Assembly: GCA_964445815.1 (NCBI GenBank)
Contig: CAYULW010000007.1
Coordinates: 81,572-145,571 of the forward strand
Length of the DNA: 64,000 bases
Reading direction: 5' to 3'
Source: CAYULW01 sp964445815
GTDB lineage: Bacteria; Bacteroidota; Bacteroidia; Flavobacteriales_E; Vicingaceae
The notes under the pieces were generated by a model. It searched no databases. It worked only from the letters and a program-made list of their open reading frames with translations, and was not told where the DNA came from. This document shows positions 1-8,232 of the stretch, piece after piece. The position numbers and the translations under genes were made by a program. How positions within the stretch are numbered: position 1 is the first letter of the stretch; each line of letters opens with the position of its first letter.

Positions 1-2
1 GT

Positions 3-950
3 GGTCTTCTGAGCAATCCTAGAACAGCAAATCCTTTTTATACGCGTTTTGTTAATCCTGCTAATTTTAATGAAACAGTTGCTGAGGCCTGTGTTAGAGC
101 TAATCCAACTTTCTTTACACTATGGATTGGTGCTAATGATGTTTTGGGCTATAGCTTAGGAGGTGGAGATGAAAGCTCTGATGCCATCACTCCTGTTTCT
201 TCTTTCCAATTTGCATACAGATCTATTGTAGATTCTTTAACAAAAAACAATGCTCAAGGTGTAGTTGCCAATATTCCTAATATCACCTCTTTGCCTTATT
301 TTAATGCAATTGCATGGGATGGTTTAGAGCTTGACGCCACAAACGCTGGTTTATTAAATGCAGGTTATGCCGCTTTTAATGCTGGTATTGATCAATTGGT
401 TGCTAACTCTCTAATGAGTCAAGAAGATGCTGATTTAAGAAAGATTTCATTTAAGGAAGGAGATAATGCATGGGTTATAGAAGACAAGACATTGAATGAT
501 TATGGAGGTATGCTTCCAAAAATGAGGCAAATCAGAGCACTTGAGCATCTCATTCTTCCAACTCCTCAAGATTCATTAAAATGCGGTGGATGGGGAAGTC
601 AAAAGCCTATTCCTGATGCTTTTGTTTTAACGGGTAATGAGGTCACGAATATTGTTTCAGCAACAGATGCGTATAATCAAATTATCAAGCAAACTGCAGA
701 TGCTAAAGGACTAGGTTTTGTTGATGCCAACAAAATTCTTTCCGAGATGGAAAGCGGATTAACTTATAATGGGGTGACTTATTCAACATCTTTTGTTACG
801 GGAGGCACTTTTTCCCTTGATGGTTTTCATCCAAGTACGCGAGGATATGCAATCATTGCAAACGAGTTCATTAATGTAATTAATGCGAAATATGGTGCAA
901 ACCTAAAGAAGGTTGACCCGAACTCATATCCGGGAATAATATTTCCTTAA
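3..950 (+). CDS. SGNH/GDSL-type esterase or lipase, 5' end outside window
   Basis: The reading frame is open from base 3, so the start lies upstream of the window; about 315 residues are visible. The visible part has the block III motif GAND (about residues 43-46, in a W-I-G-A-N-D context) and the block V motif D-G-F-H (about residues 273-276), which supplies the catalytic Asp and His of SGNH hydrolases. The nucleophile Ser block (GDSL) would be in the missing N-terminal part. The family hydrolyses ester bonds in lipids or acylated sugars; in Bacteroidota such proteins are usually secreted or outer-membrane associated. The substrate cannot be read from the sequence. It converges on the LysE gene, with a shared terminator between them. 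Confidence 0.8.
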   Translation, partial: GLLSNPRTANPFYTRFVNPANFNETVAEACVRANPTFFTLWIGANDVLGYSLGGGDESSDAITPVSSFQFAYRSIVDSLTKNNAQGVVANIPNITSLPYFNAIAWDGLELDATNAGLLNAGYAAFNAGIDQLVANSLMSQEDADLRKISFKEGDNAWVIEDKTLNDYGGMLPKMRQIRALEHLILPTPQDSLKCGGWGSQKPIPDAFVLTGNEVTNIVSATDAYNQIIKQTADAKGLGFVDANKILSEMESGLTYNGVTYSTSFVTGGTFSLDGFHPSTRGYAIIANEFINVINAKYGANLKKVDPNSYPGIIFP

Positions 951-971
951 TCGAAATTATCAATTGATTTG

Positions 972-1002
972 AAAAAGGCTCTTCTTTCAGAAGAGCCTTT
1001 TT
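972..1002. terminator. Bidirectional intrinsic terminator
   Basis: A 14-bp perfect inverted repeat (AAAAAGGCTCTTCT, loop TTC, then its reverse complement) ends in T5 on the plus strand and on the minus strand alike. It sits exactly between the converging SGNH hydrolase and LysE-type exporter genes and overlaps the exporter's stop codon. Confidence 0.9.
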
Positions 1003-1621
1003 AGCTAATGATTAAAAACACAATAATTATGGTTAACACAATCACTTTTAACCATTTTGTTGTTTTCCAGAATCTCTCGGTTTGAATAAATTGCTGAAGC
1101 TCACCGGCCAGTATTGCTATGGATGCGAAGGTTGCAAAACCAACCAGCATAAATACAAGTCCTAGTATGATCAATTGAAGATTAACGGAAAATAAAAGCG
1201 ACTCCTTAACAAATTGAGGTAAAAAAGCTAAAAAGAACAAGCTCACTTTGGGATTCAACACATTCATCATTAGGCCTGTCCTAAATTGCTTTAAAGGAGA
1301 ATTCTGTTGTTCGTTAGATTTATCCTGTAGCTTTTCCGGTCGCTCTCTTAAGGTTTGAATCAAAAGGTAGATTAAGTATGCAATACCTGAATATTGTAAA
1401 ATTGAAAATGCCATTTCAGATTCCTTAATAAGTATTGATACACCTGAAATGGCCAAGAGAGTATGCACAATAATTCCACTATTCAAACCAAAAGCAAGCC
1501 ATATCCCATCCTTCTTCCCCTTATGTAGACTTTCAGTCAAAACCAGAAAATTATCAGGTCCGGGCATCAATGCCATAAGAAATGCTGCAATAGTAAAAGA
1601 GATGAGCTGTTCAATTTCCAT
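1001..1621 (-). CDS. LysE/RhtB family amino-acid exporter
   Basis: A 206-residue integral membrane protein of the LysE/RhtB translocator family, which exports amino acids or their derivatives from the cytoplasm. The family motif P-G-P-D-N lies at residues 20-24 in the first membrane helix, and about six hydrophobic segments fill the protein, with a polar, Lys/Gln/Asn-rich loop near residues 90-112. Length is normal for the family. The start is ATG at 1621, three bases downstream of the GNAT gene's stop, so the two minus-strand genes are probably co-transcribed. The exported substrate is not predictable. Confidence 0.85.
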   Translation of the reverse strand: MEIEQLISFTIAAFLMALMPGPDNFLVLTESLHKGKKDGIWLAFGLNSGIIVHTLLAISGVSILIKESEMAFSILQYSGIAYLIYLLIQTLRERPEKLQDKSNEQQNSPLKQFRTGLMMNVLNPKVSLFFLAFLPQFVKESLLFSVNLQLIILGLVFMLVGFATFASIAILAGELQQFIQTERFWKTTKWLKVIVLTIIIVFLIIS

Positions 1622-1624
1622 TAA

Positions 1625-2107
1625 CTAGAGTATCAATTGCCAGTAACCCACATCAACGGTCTGACCAAACTTTTTAGCAATGGAATTAAAGTGACCGGCT
1701 TTTATAAAACCCATGCGCTCATGCAATGCTACACTCTTCGTATTTGGCAATGTCAGACAAGCGACCAAATTGCGTATCCCCATTTTTCTCAATCGTAGTA
1801 TCAATAGAGTATACAGCTGACTCCCAACTCCCTTGTTTACATTATCAGGACTCACGTATATGGTAGACTCCAAGGTATTTTTATAGCCCTCTTTTCTTTT
1901 CCACTTGTCTGCATATGCATAGGCGATCACCTCTTCATTTTTGATATAAACAAGAAACACATAGTCTTTTGATACTTGAAGACAGTAATTTGAGAACTCT
2001 TTAAAATCAGGCACTTCATGATCGAGAGTTGCGTTGCTTTCCAAGACATAATGGGAATAAATTTCCCAAATGCCTTTCGAGTGCTTTTTTTGATACTCCT
2101 CAATCAC
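1625..2107 (-). CDS. GNAT family N-acetyltransferase (phosphinothricin acetyltransferase-like)
   Basis: A 160-residue GNAT acetyltransferase that transfers acetyl from acetyl-CoA to an amine. The acetyl-CoA binding motif A is N-K-G-V-G-S at residues 91-96, preceded by the usual beta4 segment S-T-I-Y-V. The order of elements (N-terminal I-x-x-I-Y-x-H-Y-V segment, late L-H-E-R-M-G-F segment, final Y-W-Q-L strand) resembles the PAT/YncA subfamily that acetylates phosphinothricin or methionine sulfoximine. The start is a GTG at 2107. It is placed just upstream of the LysE exporter gene, a pairing that would suit amino-acid analogue detoxification, but that is inference. Confidence 0.8.
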   Translation of the reverse strand: MIEEYQKKHSKGIWEIYSHYVLESNATLDHEVPDFKEFSNYCLQVSKDYVFLVYIKNEEVIAYAYADKWKRKEGYKNTLESTIYVSPDNVNKGVGSQLYTLLILRLRKMGIRNLVACLTLPNTKSVALHERMGFIKAGHFNSIAKKFGQTVDVGYWQLIL

Positions 2108-2135
2108 GATACAAAAATGGGAATTCTATCTTAGT

Positions 2136-3095
2136 TTACAAATCAAAGCTCTGACCTGACCTAGCTATATTATAACCCAAACGATATACTTCATGACTTT
2201 CTTTAGACTCATAATCAAGCAAAGGATTGGTATGATTAAAATGAATAAAATAAATTTTTGACTTCATTCCTTCTTCCAGTTGATCAAATAGCTTCATACT
2301 CTCAACCACAAAAGGATGTGGTATTTCATCCATATTCCGATTGGGCAATTCATTACCATTATAAAAAGTCGCATCTATAAACGCAAAATCTACCGTTCCT
2401 ATTAATGAATCAATAGGCACTTCCCATTTTGCCCATTTATCGATATCGGGAATAAATAATGCGCTGTGACTTGGTCCATCTATCCTAAACCCTGCTGTTT
2501 CTGAAAACTCATCACGATGTGGTACTTTAAAAGGTTCTACAGTTAAGTTGTTTTCAAGAAGAACTTTCTCATTTGAATTAACCGAAACTAAGTCGATGTT
2601 TTGAAGTTCAACCAGTTGACTCCATGGTCCATTATTTTCCAAGAAAGATTTCATAAGCGGCATTGTGTAAACTGGCAGGTTTCTACTGCTCGCAGATTCT
2701 CTTCCGAAATACATTAAGCCGGTATAATGCCCAATATGCCCATGACTTAGAAAAACTCCATCCGGAAAAGGACTTGAAAAAGGTGCAAGGTGGTTTAAGT
2801 CATCCAGTTGCTCTGTAATATCAGGAGTGGCCTCAAACAAATACTTCTTTTGATTTCTATAATCGACTAAAGCAAGTGATACTACTTTTCTTTTTTCTTC
2901 TGAAGCTTTTAGAGCTTCACAGCATTTTTTCTGACAAGCCAACTGAGGTGCTCCTGCATCCTGGGCAGTACCCAATACAAACAACTTGACTCCTTCTAAT
3001 GATCTGCTTTTACTGTTTTCATTACTAATGTTGGCACAACTTGAAAACAGCAGCACAATCAGAAATGCAAAGTCATGGATTGCTCTTCTTGTCAT
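2136..3095 (-). CDS. PqqB-like metallo-beta-lactamase-fold lipoprotein
   Basis: A 319-residue predicted lipoprotein: hydrophobic signal with lipobox L-F-S-S-C, Cys20 being the lipidated residue. The mature part has a metallo-beta-lactamase fold: the metal-binding motif S-H-G-H-I-G-H (His118, His120, His123) and later conserved acidic and His residues (D-I-D near 216-218, H-F-N-H near the C-terminus). The N-terminal strand G-T-A-Q-D-A-G-A-P followed by a Cys cluster (Cys54, Cys58, Cys59) matches the PqqB branch of the fold, where Cys residues bind a structural zinc. No other PQQ biosynthesis gene is nearby, so a role in PQQ synthesis is unlikely; it is probably a cell-envelope hydrolase of unknown substrate. 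Confidence 0.75.
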   Translation of the reverse strand: MTRRAIHDFAFLIVLLFSSCANISNENSKSRSLEGVKLFVLGTAQDAGAPQLACQKKCCEALKASEEKRKVVSLALVDYRNQKKYLFEATPDITEQLDDLNHLAPFSSPFPDGVFLSHGHIGHYTGLMYFGRESASSRNLPVYTMPLMKSFLENNGPWSQLVELQNIDLVSVNSNEKVLLENNLTVEPFKVPHRDEFSETAGFRIDGPSHSALFIPDIDKWAKWEVPIDSLIGTVDFAFIDATFYNGNELPNRNMDEIPHPFVVESMKLFDQLEEGMKSKIYFIHFNHTNPLLDYESKESHEVYRLGYNIARSGQSFDL

Positions 3096-3153
3096 GTTTC
3101 GAAGTTAACTCATTTATAGAACATCTAATGCTTAGTCCTGACTAAACATAAGG

Positions 3154-5526
3154 TTACCTGCGACGCCCTCCGGAGTATTGCATAGCTTCTCCTTTTCCAA
3201 AACCATAACTAAACCCAAGGGTGATGAATCTCCCTCTCTGTCTAAATGTGGAAACATAGAAATTTTCCTGAACAATTTCTATCTTATGGAATCTAGAGAA
3301 GAAAACATCCCTGATACTTAAATTGACTATGGCCTTGCCTTTCATCATCTTTTTTCGGATTCCAAAATCCATAAATACATTCGCTTGTGTTTCACCCTGA
3401 ACCGTTTGGAAACCTGATGTATAATTACCCGTCAACTCAATATCCCATGATTTCTGAAGCTTGATCTTGGTGCTCATTTTAGTTGACCATCTATCGTTAA
3501 CAAAGTCAAAACTATTTTGATTAAACTGCCCTTCACGCTGGAAGATATTATAATTCAAATCTCCGTTTATGCTCATCCACTTTTTAGGAGAAAGCTTATA
3601 ATTATACTCTAACCCTATTATAGAATTGGTCCCTATATTTTCCGGACGAAAAGTGGTTACTCCATTTTGGAAAATAGAAATTCTCTCAATAACATCCGTT
3701 GTATAACGATAATACAGACCAAAGTTTTGAGTTACTTCCTCTAAAATGAGAATGGTATTAAGTTCATAAGAATCGGTGTACTCCGGTTGCAGATTAGGAT
3801 TCCCTGTTCGCACTGAGAAATTGTTACGAATATTAAAAAAGGGATTAAGATCCCAGAGCCGAGGACGATAAATCCTTCTTGAATACCCCGCCTGAAAAGA
3901 CAATTGCTTACTGACTTTGTATGACGAATGAGCACTTGGAAACAGATTCAAAAACTCCAGTTCATTGCGTTCATCGGTAGTCACAAGATAAGTATTCAAA
4001 TCCGTTTGTTCTGCACGTAAACCAAGCTTCAACCCCCACTTATCTTTTTCATAAGCTCCAGTTCCATATATTCCCAATACCCCTTGCTGATATTCAAAGT
4101 TGTTTGTCAGATTTGGATCAAGCACCCATGCTCCATTTGTTAAGTTCGCTACCTGGTAATCGTTTTTTACATCCTGAATCACATATTGGGCTCCTGTTTC
4201 AATTTTCCAAACCTTATCAATTGGCTTTGTATAGTCAGCATTAAATGTATATTTCACCTCACCAAAATCAGTTGATGTTCTTTGAAAGTCGTCTCCATTT
4301 CCGCCAAAATCATATTTATTGCTAAACTCAGAAGATTGCTCTTTCCAAAATAAGTTTCCAATTGCACTTAATGAAAACAAATGATCCTCATGATCTTTGT
4401 AGTCTTTAGAATACCGAACTTCATATTGGTACTTAGGATTATCGGCTTCTGTTACTTCGGTTCTTTCCCATTTCTCAATTAACGTTCCTTCTCCATCTTC
4501 ATATAGAAAATCCGTTTCTGAAGGTTGATCTTCTATCTCATAGGCAAAACTTCCCGAAACCGTCAAAAGCTTAGTAGAATCAATGTGATAGTCTGCACCC
4601 AAAATGACATTATAAAACTGTTCATTTCTATATTCTTCCCCCTCACTAAATAGACTTGTATTTTGAAGTCGGTCTTGATTAATGTTTTCATTGTAATTGG
4701 GTAGCTCTCTATACCCTACCCCAAACTGACTAATCAGATTAAACTTTTCTGTTCTACGATTCATACTCAAGCCAATGCTATGATTATGCGGCCATCCTGT
4801 ATTGAAAGAAACTGAGCCATTCACTCCTTTACGTTCTTCTTTCTTGATAATGATGTTAATTATACCTGCTGTACCTTCAGCCTCATATTTTGCTGATGGA
4901 TTCGTAATGACTTCTACCTTCTCAATCATTTCTGCTGTAATGGAACCCAATGCATTGCTTTCATCATCTGCCAAAACTGATGGTTTCCCATTAATCAGAA
5001 TTTGAACACCGCTACTTCCTCTGAGACTGACTTGTCCTTCTATGTTTACATTAACAGAAGGCACGTTGTTCAATACTTCAAGGGCACTCGCTCCCGTACT
5101 ACTCAAGTCCTTGCCCACATTAAAAACACGCTTATCAAGTTTGAACTCTGTTTGAGATTTTTCACCAACAACCTCAACCTCATTTAAAAGTTGCTGGTCC
5201 TGTTCAATAAATACATCCCCAAGTTCGACTGTACGACTTTTGAAATTAAGATTCTCAACCTTTTTAATTTTGAAGCCAATAAAACTGATCTCAAGGTAAA
5301 CCCTAGTAGAATTAGTTTCAATCTTAAAAGACCCATCTTCGGCACTGGTTGTTCCGGTTAATACTTTGTTTGTTGATATATCTTTCAACATGACCGTTGC
5401 ATAAGCAACAGGTGCTTTACTCTGATTTTCTAATATGCGGCCCTGTATAAAATAACTTTCTTCACTTGACGCAAATATGAAAGCAACATATAGGAATGTA
5501 AATAATGTTACGGTTATCTTCTTCAA
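3154..5526 (-). CDS. TonB-dependent receptor, outer-membrane beta-barrel type with CarboxypepD_reg domain
   Basis: An outer-membrane receptor of about 790 residues. After a signal peptide come a carboxypeptidase-regulatory-like beta domain (F-I-Q-G-R-I-L-E-N onwards, about residues 25-110), a plug domain with the motif V-N-I-E-G-Q-V-S-L-R-G and L-I-N-G-K-P, and a long barrel rich in aromatic strands. The barrel resembles the Bacteroidota outer_membrane_beta-barrel (OMP_b-brl_3) family; these do not always bind siderophores. The longest frame starts at 5622 inside ctlX, but no signal peptide is near that start; a TTG at 5526 gives M-K-K-I-T-V-T-L-F, a clean signal peptide, and removes the overlap. 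I prefer 5526. It ends 58 bp before the PqqB-like gene. Confidence 0.8.
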   Translation of the reverse strand: MKKITVTLFTFLYVAFIFASSEESYFIQGRILENQSKAPVAYATVMLKDISTNKVLTGTTSAEDGSFKIETNSTRVYLEISFIGFKIKKVENLNFKSRTVELGDVFIEQDQQLLNEVEVVGEKSQTEFKLDKRVFNVGKDLSSTGASALEVLNNVPSVNVNIEGQVSLRGSSGVQILINGKPSVLADDESNALGSITAEMIEKVEVITNPSAKYEAEGTAGIINIIIKKEERKGVNGSVSFNTGWPHNHSIGLSMNRRTEKFNLISQFGVGYRELPNYNENINQDRLQNTSLFSEGEEYRNEQFYNVILGADYHIDSTKLLTVSGSFAYEIEDQPSETDFLYEDGEGTLIEKWERTEVTEADNPKYQYEVRYSKDYKDHEDHLFSLSAIGNLFWKEQSSEFSNKYDFGGNGDDFQRTSTDFGEVKYTFNADYTKPIDKVWKIETGAQYVIQDVKNDYQVANLTNGAWVLDPNLTNNFEYQQGVLGIYGTGAYEKDKWGLKLGLRAEQTDLNTYLVTTDERNELEFLNLFPSAHSSYKVSKQLSFQAGYSRRIYRPRLWDLNPFFNIRNNFSVRTGNPNLQPEYTDSYELNTILILEEVTQNFGLYYRYTTDVIERISIFQNGVTTFRPENIGTNSIIGLEYNYKLSPKKWMSINGDLNYNIFQREGQFNQNSFDFVNDRWSTKMSTKIKLQKSWDIELTGNYTSGFQTVQGETQANVFMDFGIRKKMMKGKAIVNLSIRDVFFSRFHKIEIVQENFYVSTFRQRGRFITLGFSYGFGKGEAMQYSGGRRR

Positions 5527-5597
5527 CTTTTCTTTTAAATTGAATCCGAGATAAATCTCCAATAACTGTCGATTGTCTAATCCAAATTCTCCCATTC

Positions 5598-6482
5598 TTA
5601 CCATAATTCTGCCAGCATACAACGTAAACCTCCTCCTCCAACTTTTTCTATGGTTTGAACATTAAAAACCAAGAAATCATAAAACTGTTCAATACAACGC
5701 TTTTGATCGCTATCAAATGCTTCATAAGCAGAAGTAGAACAACAAAAGTATTCTTTTCCCTCTGAAGAACTTTTCAGTACCAGAACATTAGCACAAAACC
5801 TGTTCATTTGATCCATTGAAAGTTCAAGCACAATTCGATCATTTATGGATAAGCATTTTAAGAGTTGTTGCCTTTCGCTATCTGACTTTACACTTTTCAG
5901 ACAAACAACAGCTATCTTATCACTGACACTCATCATGACATTGGTATGGTATATGGGCACATCACTATCATCAACTGCATCGAATAGAAACAAGTCAAAA
6001 GCCATCTTATTTGACCAGTATTCTGCTAATTTTTCATCCGTTCGTTGCGATATACAAGCAAATACGGTTTTGTTTTGCCAATCAATAACCAATGAACCGG
6101 TACCTTCTAATATGCCTTTTTGTCGGCGCAAATCAATTAGCGACGAATAATCACTACTCAAATGCTTTATAATATCTTCTCTAACTTCTGCTCTTCGATT
6201 TGAGGTTAACATTGGATAGATAAATAAGTGATTATTTGAAGTAGTACTCAACCAGTTGTTAGGAAAAATAGCGTCCGGCTTTTTCGGTACCAATGTATCC
6301 TGCATCAGTTCAACTTGAATGCCACCGTTTCTCAAACCTTCAACAACCTTATCAAACTCTATTAGAACATTATCAATATTAACCGATGCAACTTGATTCT
6401 GAAATCGATTACTTTTTGCAGTTTCTTGATTAAATGCAAAAGTAGCAGGTCTAATCATCAGTACTTTTTGAGCTACCGGCAT
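5598..6482 (-). CDS. ctlX: CtlX-type citrulline/arginine deiminase-family hydrolase
   Basis: A 294-residue cytoplasmic protein of the amidinotransferase/arginine deiminase superfamily, matching the CtlX group (citrulline utilization hydrolase). Family hallmarks are visible: M-I-R-P-A near the start, the segment D-A-I-F-P-N-N-W near residue 70 with the Asp-rich guanidine-binding loop, I-L-E-G-T-G-S, Y-H-T-N-V-M with the catalytic His, and near the C-terminus L-R-C-M-L-A-E-L with the nucleophile Cys. It lies 4 bp after btuD on the same strand, so it is probably transcribed at the end of the B12 uptake operon, though no functional link to B12 is known. No other citrulline-use genes are in the window. 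Confidence 0.8.
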   Translation of the reverse strand: MPVAQKVLMIRPATFAFNQETAKSNRFQNQVASVNIDNVLIEFDKVVEGLRNGGIQVELMQDTLVPKKPDAIFPNNWLSTTSNNHLFIYPMLTSNRRAEVREDIIKHLSSDYSSLIDLRRQKGILEGTGSLVIDWQNKTVFACISQRTDEKLAEYWSNKMAFDLFLFDAVDDSDVPIYHTNVMMSVSDKIAVVCLKSVKSDSERQQLLKCLSINDRIVLELSMDQMNRFCANVLVLKSSSEGKEYFCCSTSAYEAFDSDQKRCIEQFYDFLVFNVQTIEKVGGGGLRCMLAELW

Positions 6483-6486
6483 AAAT

Positions 6487-7209
6487 CTAATCTTCTATCA
6501 AAAAGTTACAATATTTCTCGCCCTTAGCATAGTTCAGTTGGTCACAAAATACCCATGCTTGTTTTTTTAGTAATAGAAAGTAATCAGCAAATTCAGAAAC
6601 AGCATGCAACTGATGACTAGAGATCAAAATGGTCTTACCGTACTTTTCTTTTAAGTCAATAATCAATTGAAAAATCTGCCTACTATTTTTAAAATCAAGA
6701 TGTGTTGTTGGCTCATCTAGGATTAAATAAGGCGTTTCCTGAGCCAAAGCTCTTGCAATCATCACCTTTTGCCTTTCACCATCACTTAGATCAGATAAAC
6801 TGCGATAACGCATACTTTCTAAACCACAATATTCAATTGCATTATCAATGCTTTCACGATCTTTTTCACTTAACTGTGCTAACCAATTGGTATAAGGATA
6901 TCTTCCAAATGCAATAAACTCTTCTACATTTAACATTCCGATCTCGATACGGTCTGTCAGAACAAATGCCATTCTTTTTGCCCGATCTGCAACAGACATT
7001 TCTCTTAGCCCAACACCATCTATACTAATTTCGCCTTGTAGCGGACTCAATGCTCCTCCAAATGTCTTGATCAATGTTGATTTGCCACTACCATTTTCTC
7101 CAAACAAAGCAAGGATTTTACCCTTTGGAAGTCTAAAGTTCAAGGCAGATTGAATTTTCTGACCAGCATAACCTATACTTAAGTTTGATATGTCTAAACC
7201 GTATTCCAT
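6487..7209 (-). CDS. btuD: Cobalamin-type ABC importer, ATP-binding protein
   Basis: A 240-residue ATPase of the FepC/BtuD type that powers import through the adjacent permease. Walker A is G-E-N-G-S-G-K-S-T at residues 37-45, the Q-loop and the signature L-S-D-G-E-R-Q-K are near residues 141-148, Walker B Y-L-I-L-D-E-P-T near 159-166, and the H-loop S-S-H-Q follows near 196. It starts at the base after the permease stop, indicating strict co-transcription. On sequence alone it could serve iron chelate or vitamin B12; the riboswitch, BtuB-like receptor and DUF71 gene upstream on the same strand favour B12. Confidence 0.85.
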   Translation of the reverse strand: MEYGLDISNLSIGYAGQKIQSALNFRLPKGKILALFGENGSGKSTLIKTFGGALSPLQGEISIDGVGLREMSVADRAKRMAFVLTDRIEIGMLNVEEFIAFGRYPYTNWLAQLSEKDRESIDNAIEYCGLESMRYRSLSDLSDGERQKVMIARALAQETPYLILDEPTTHLDFKNSRQIFQLIIDLKEKYGKTILISSHQLHAVSEFADYFLLLKKQAWVFCDQLNYAKGEKYCNFLIED

Positions 7210-8232
7210 CTAAAAAGCCGAGGACAATTTCTTGCGTCTTAACAATATCCACAAAATAACAGGTACTCCAAGTATAGCGGTAACTGAATTAATTGGCAAA
7301 CTGACGCCATTTGAAGGTATACGACATAAGATATCGCTCAGCAATAGAACATTGGCTCCCATCAGCAAGCTGGCAGGTAATAATATCTGATGCGAAGAGC
7401 TATGAAACCATAAGCGACAAATGTGGGGAATCACAATGCCTATAAAACCAATAGGCCCACAATAAGCGGTTACCATTCCGGCTAATAAACCTGAAATTAA
7501 AATGATCATCAGCCGCTTTTGCACTAAGTTAACTCCTAAGGTTTTTGCATAATGCTCTCCCATAAGCATCATGTTAAGAGACTTGTTTATACTCAATGCT
7601 AGAACAAACCCGACAAGGAGAACTACTGTCATTCCAATTATTTCATTACTACTCAAGCCCTCTAGGCTACCCAAAGTCCATATAAGAAAAGACTTTAACT
7701 GTGCATCTGCCGTAAAATATTGTATTATGCCTATAAATGCCGTTGCAACTGCCCCTAACATAATACCCAAAATCAACAAAGTCATTATGTCTTTTACTTT
7801 GAGAGAGACAGCAAAAAGAATAAGCAAAACGGATATTGAACCAAGCATTGATGCGAGGTTTAAAGCTAATCCATAATGAACTTGAAAACCAAACCATGTT
7901 GCACCCATTACCAGAATAGCTACTCCCAGACCTGCTCCTGAACTCACTCCCAATATATATGGACCCGCCAATGGGTTTCTAAATAGGGTTTGCATAAGTA
8001 AGCCTGCCAATGACAAAGATGCCCCAACAATTACCGCTGTAAATGCTTTCGGAATACGTGATTGTAATAAAATAATCTCGTGCGCCTTATCTATTGAAGC
8101 ACCGGATATTAAGGACCCTATTTCTTCTACAGGAATGGTAACACTTCCAAGTAAAACATCAAATACCCATAATATGGGCAGAGCCAATATCAGAAGCATA
8201 AAATAAAAACGATGTTTTTTGAACTTATTCAT
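7210..8232 (-). CDS. btuC: FecCD-family ABC importer permease (BtuC-like)
   Basis: A 340-residue inner-membrane permease of the FecCD/BtuC family with about ten hydrophobic segments. Diagnostic stretches are R-I-P-K-A near residue 60, followed by A-G-L-L-M-Q-T-L-F-R-N-P-L-A-G-P and L-G-V-S-S-G-A-G, the cytoplasmic coupling segment (L-M-G-E-H-Y-A-K-T-L-G), and the C-terminal G-P-I-G-F-I-G-I-V-I-P-H signature. These proteins dimerise and pass B12 or ferric siderophores to the cytoplasm. Its start overlaps the end of the binding-protein gene by 8 bp. Length is normal for the family. Confidence 0.88.
   Translation of the reverse strand: MNKFKKHRFYFMLLILALPILWVFDVLLGSVTIPVEEIGSLISGASIDKAHEIILLQSRIPKAFTAVIVGASLSLAGLLMQTLFRNPLAGPYILGVSSGAGLGVAILVMGATWFGFQVHYGLALNLASMLGSISVLLILFAVSLKVKDIMTLLILGIMLGAVATAFIGIIQYFTADAQLKSFLIWTLGSLEGLSSNEIIGMTVVLLVGFVLALSINKSLNMMLMGEHYAKTLGVNLVQKRLMIILISGLLAGMVTAYCGPIGFIGIVIPHICRLWFHSSSHQILLPASLLMGANVLLLSDILCRIPSNGVSLPINSVTAILGVPVILWILLRRKKLSSAF

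Noticed and set aside
4802..5187. Plus-strand open frames inside the TonB-dependent receptor gene
   Set aside because: Antisense shadows; the minus strand carries the plug domain there.
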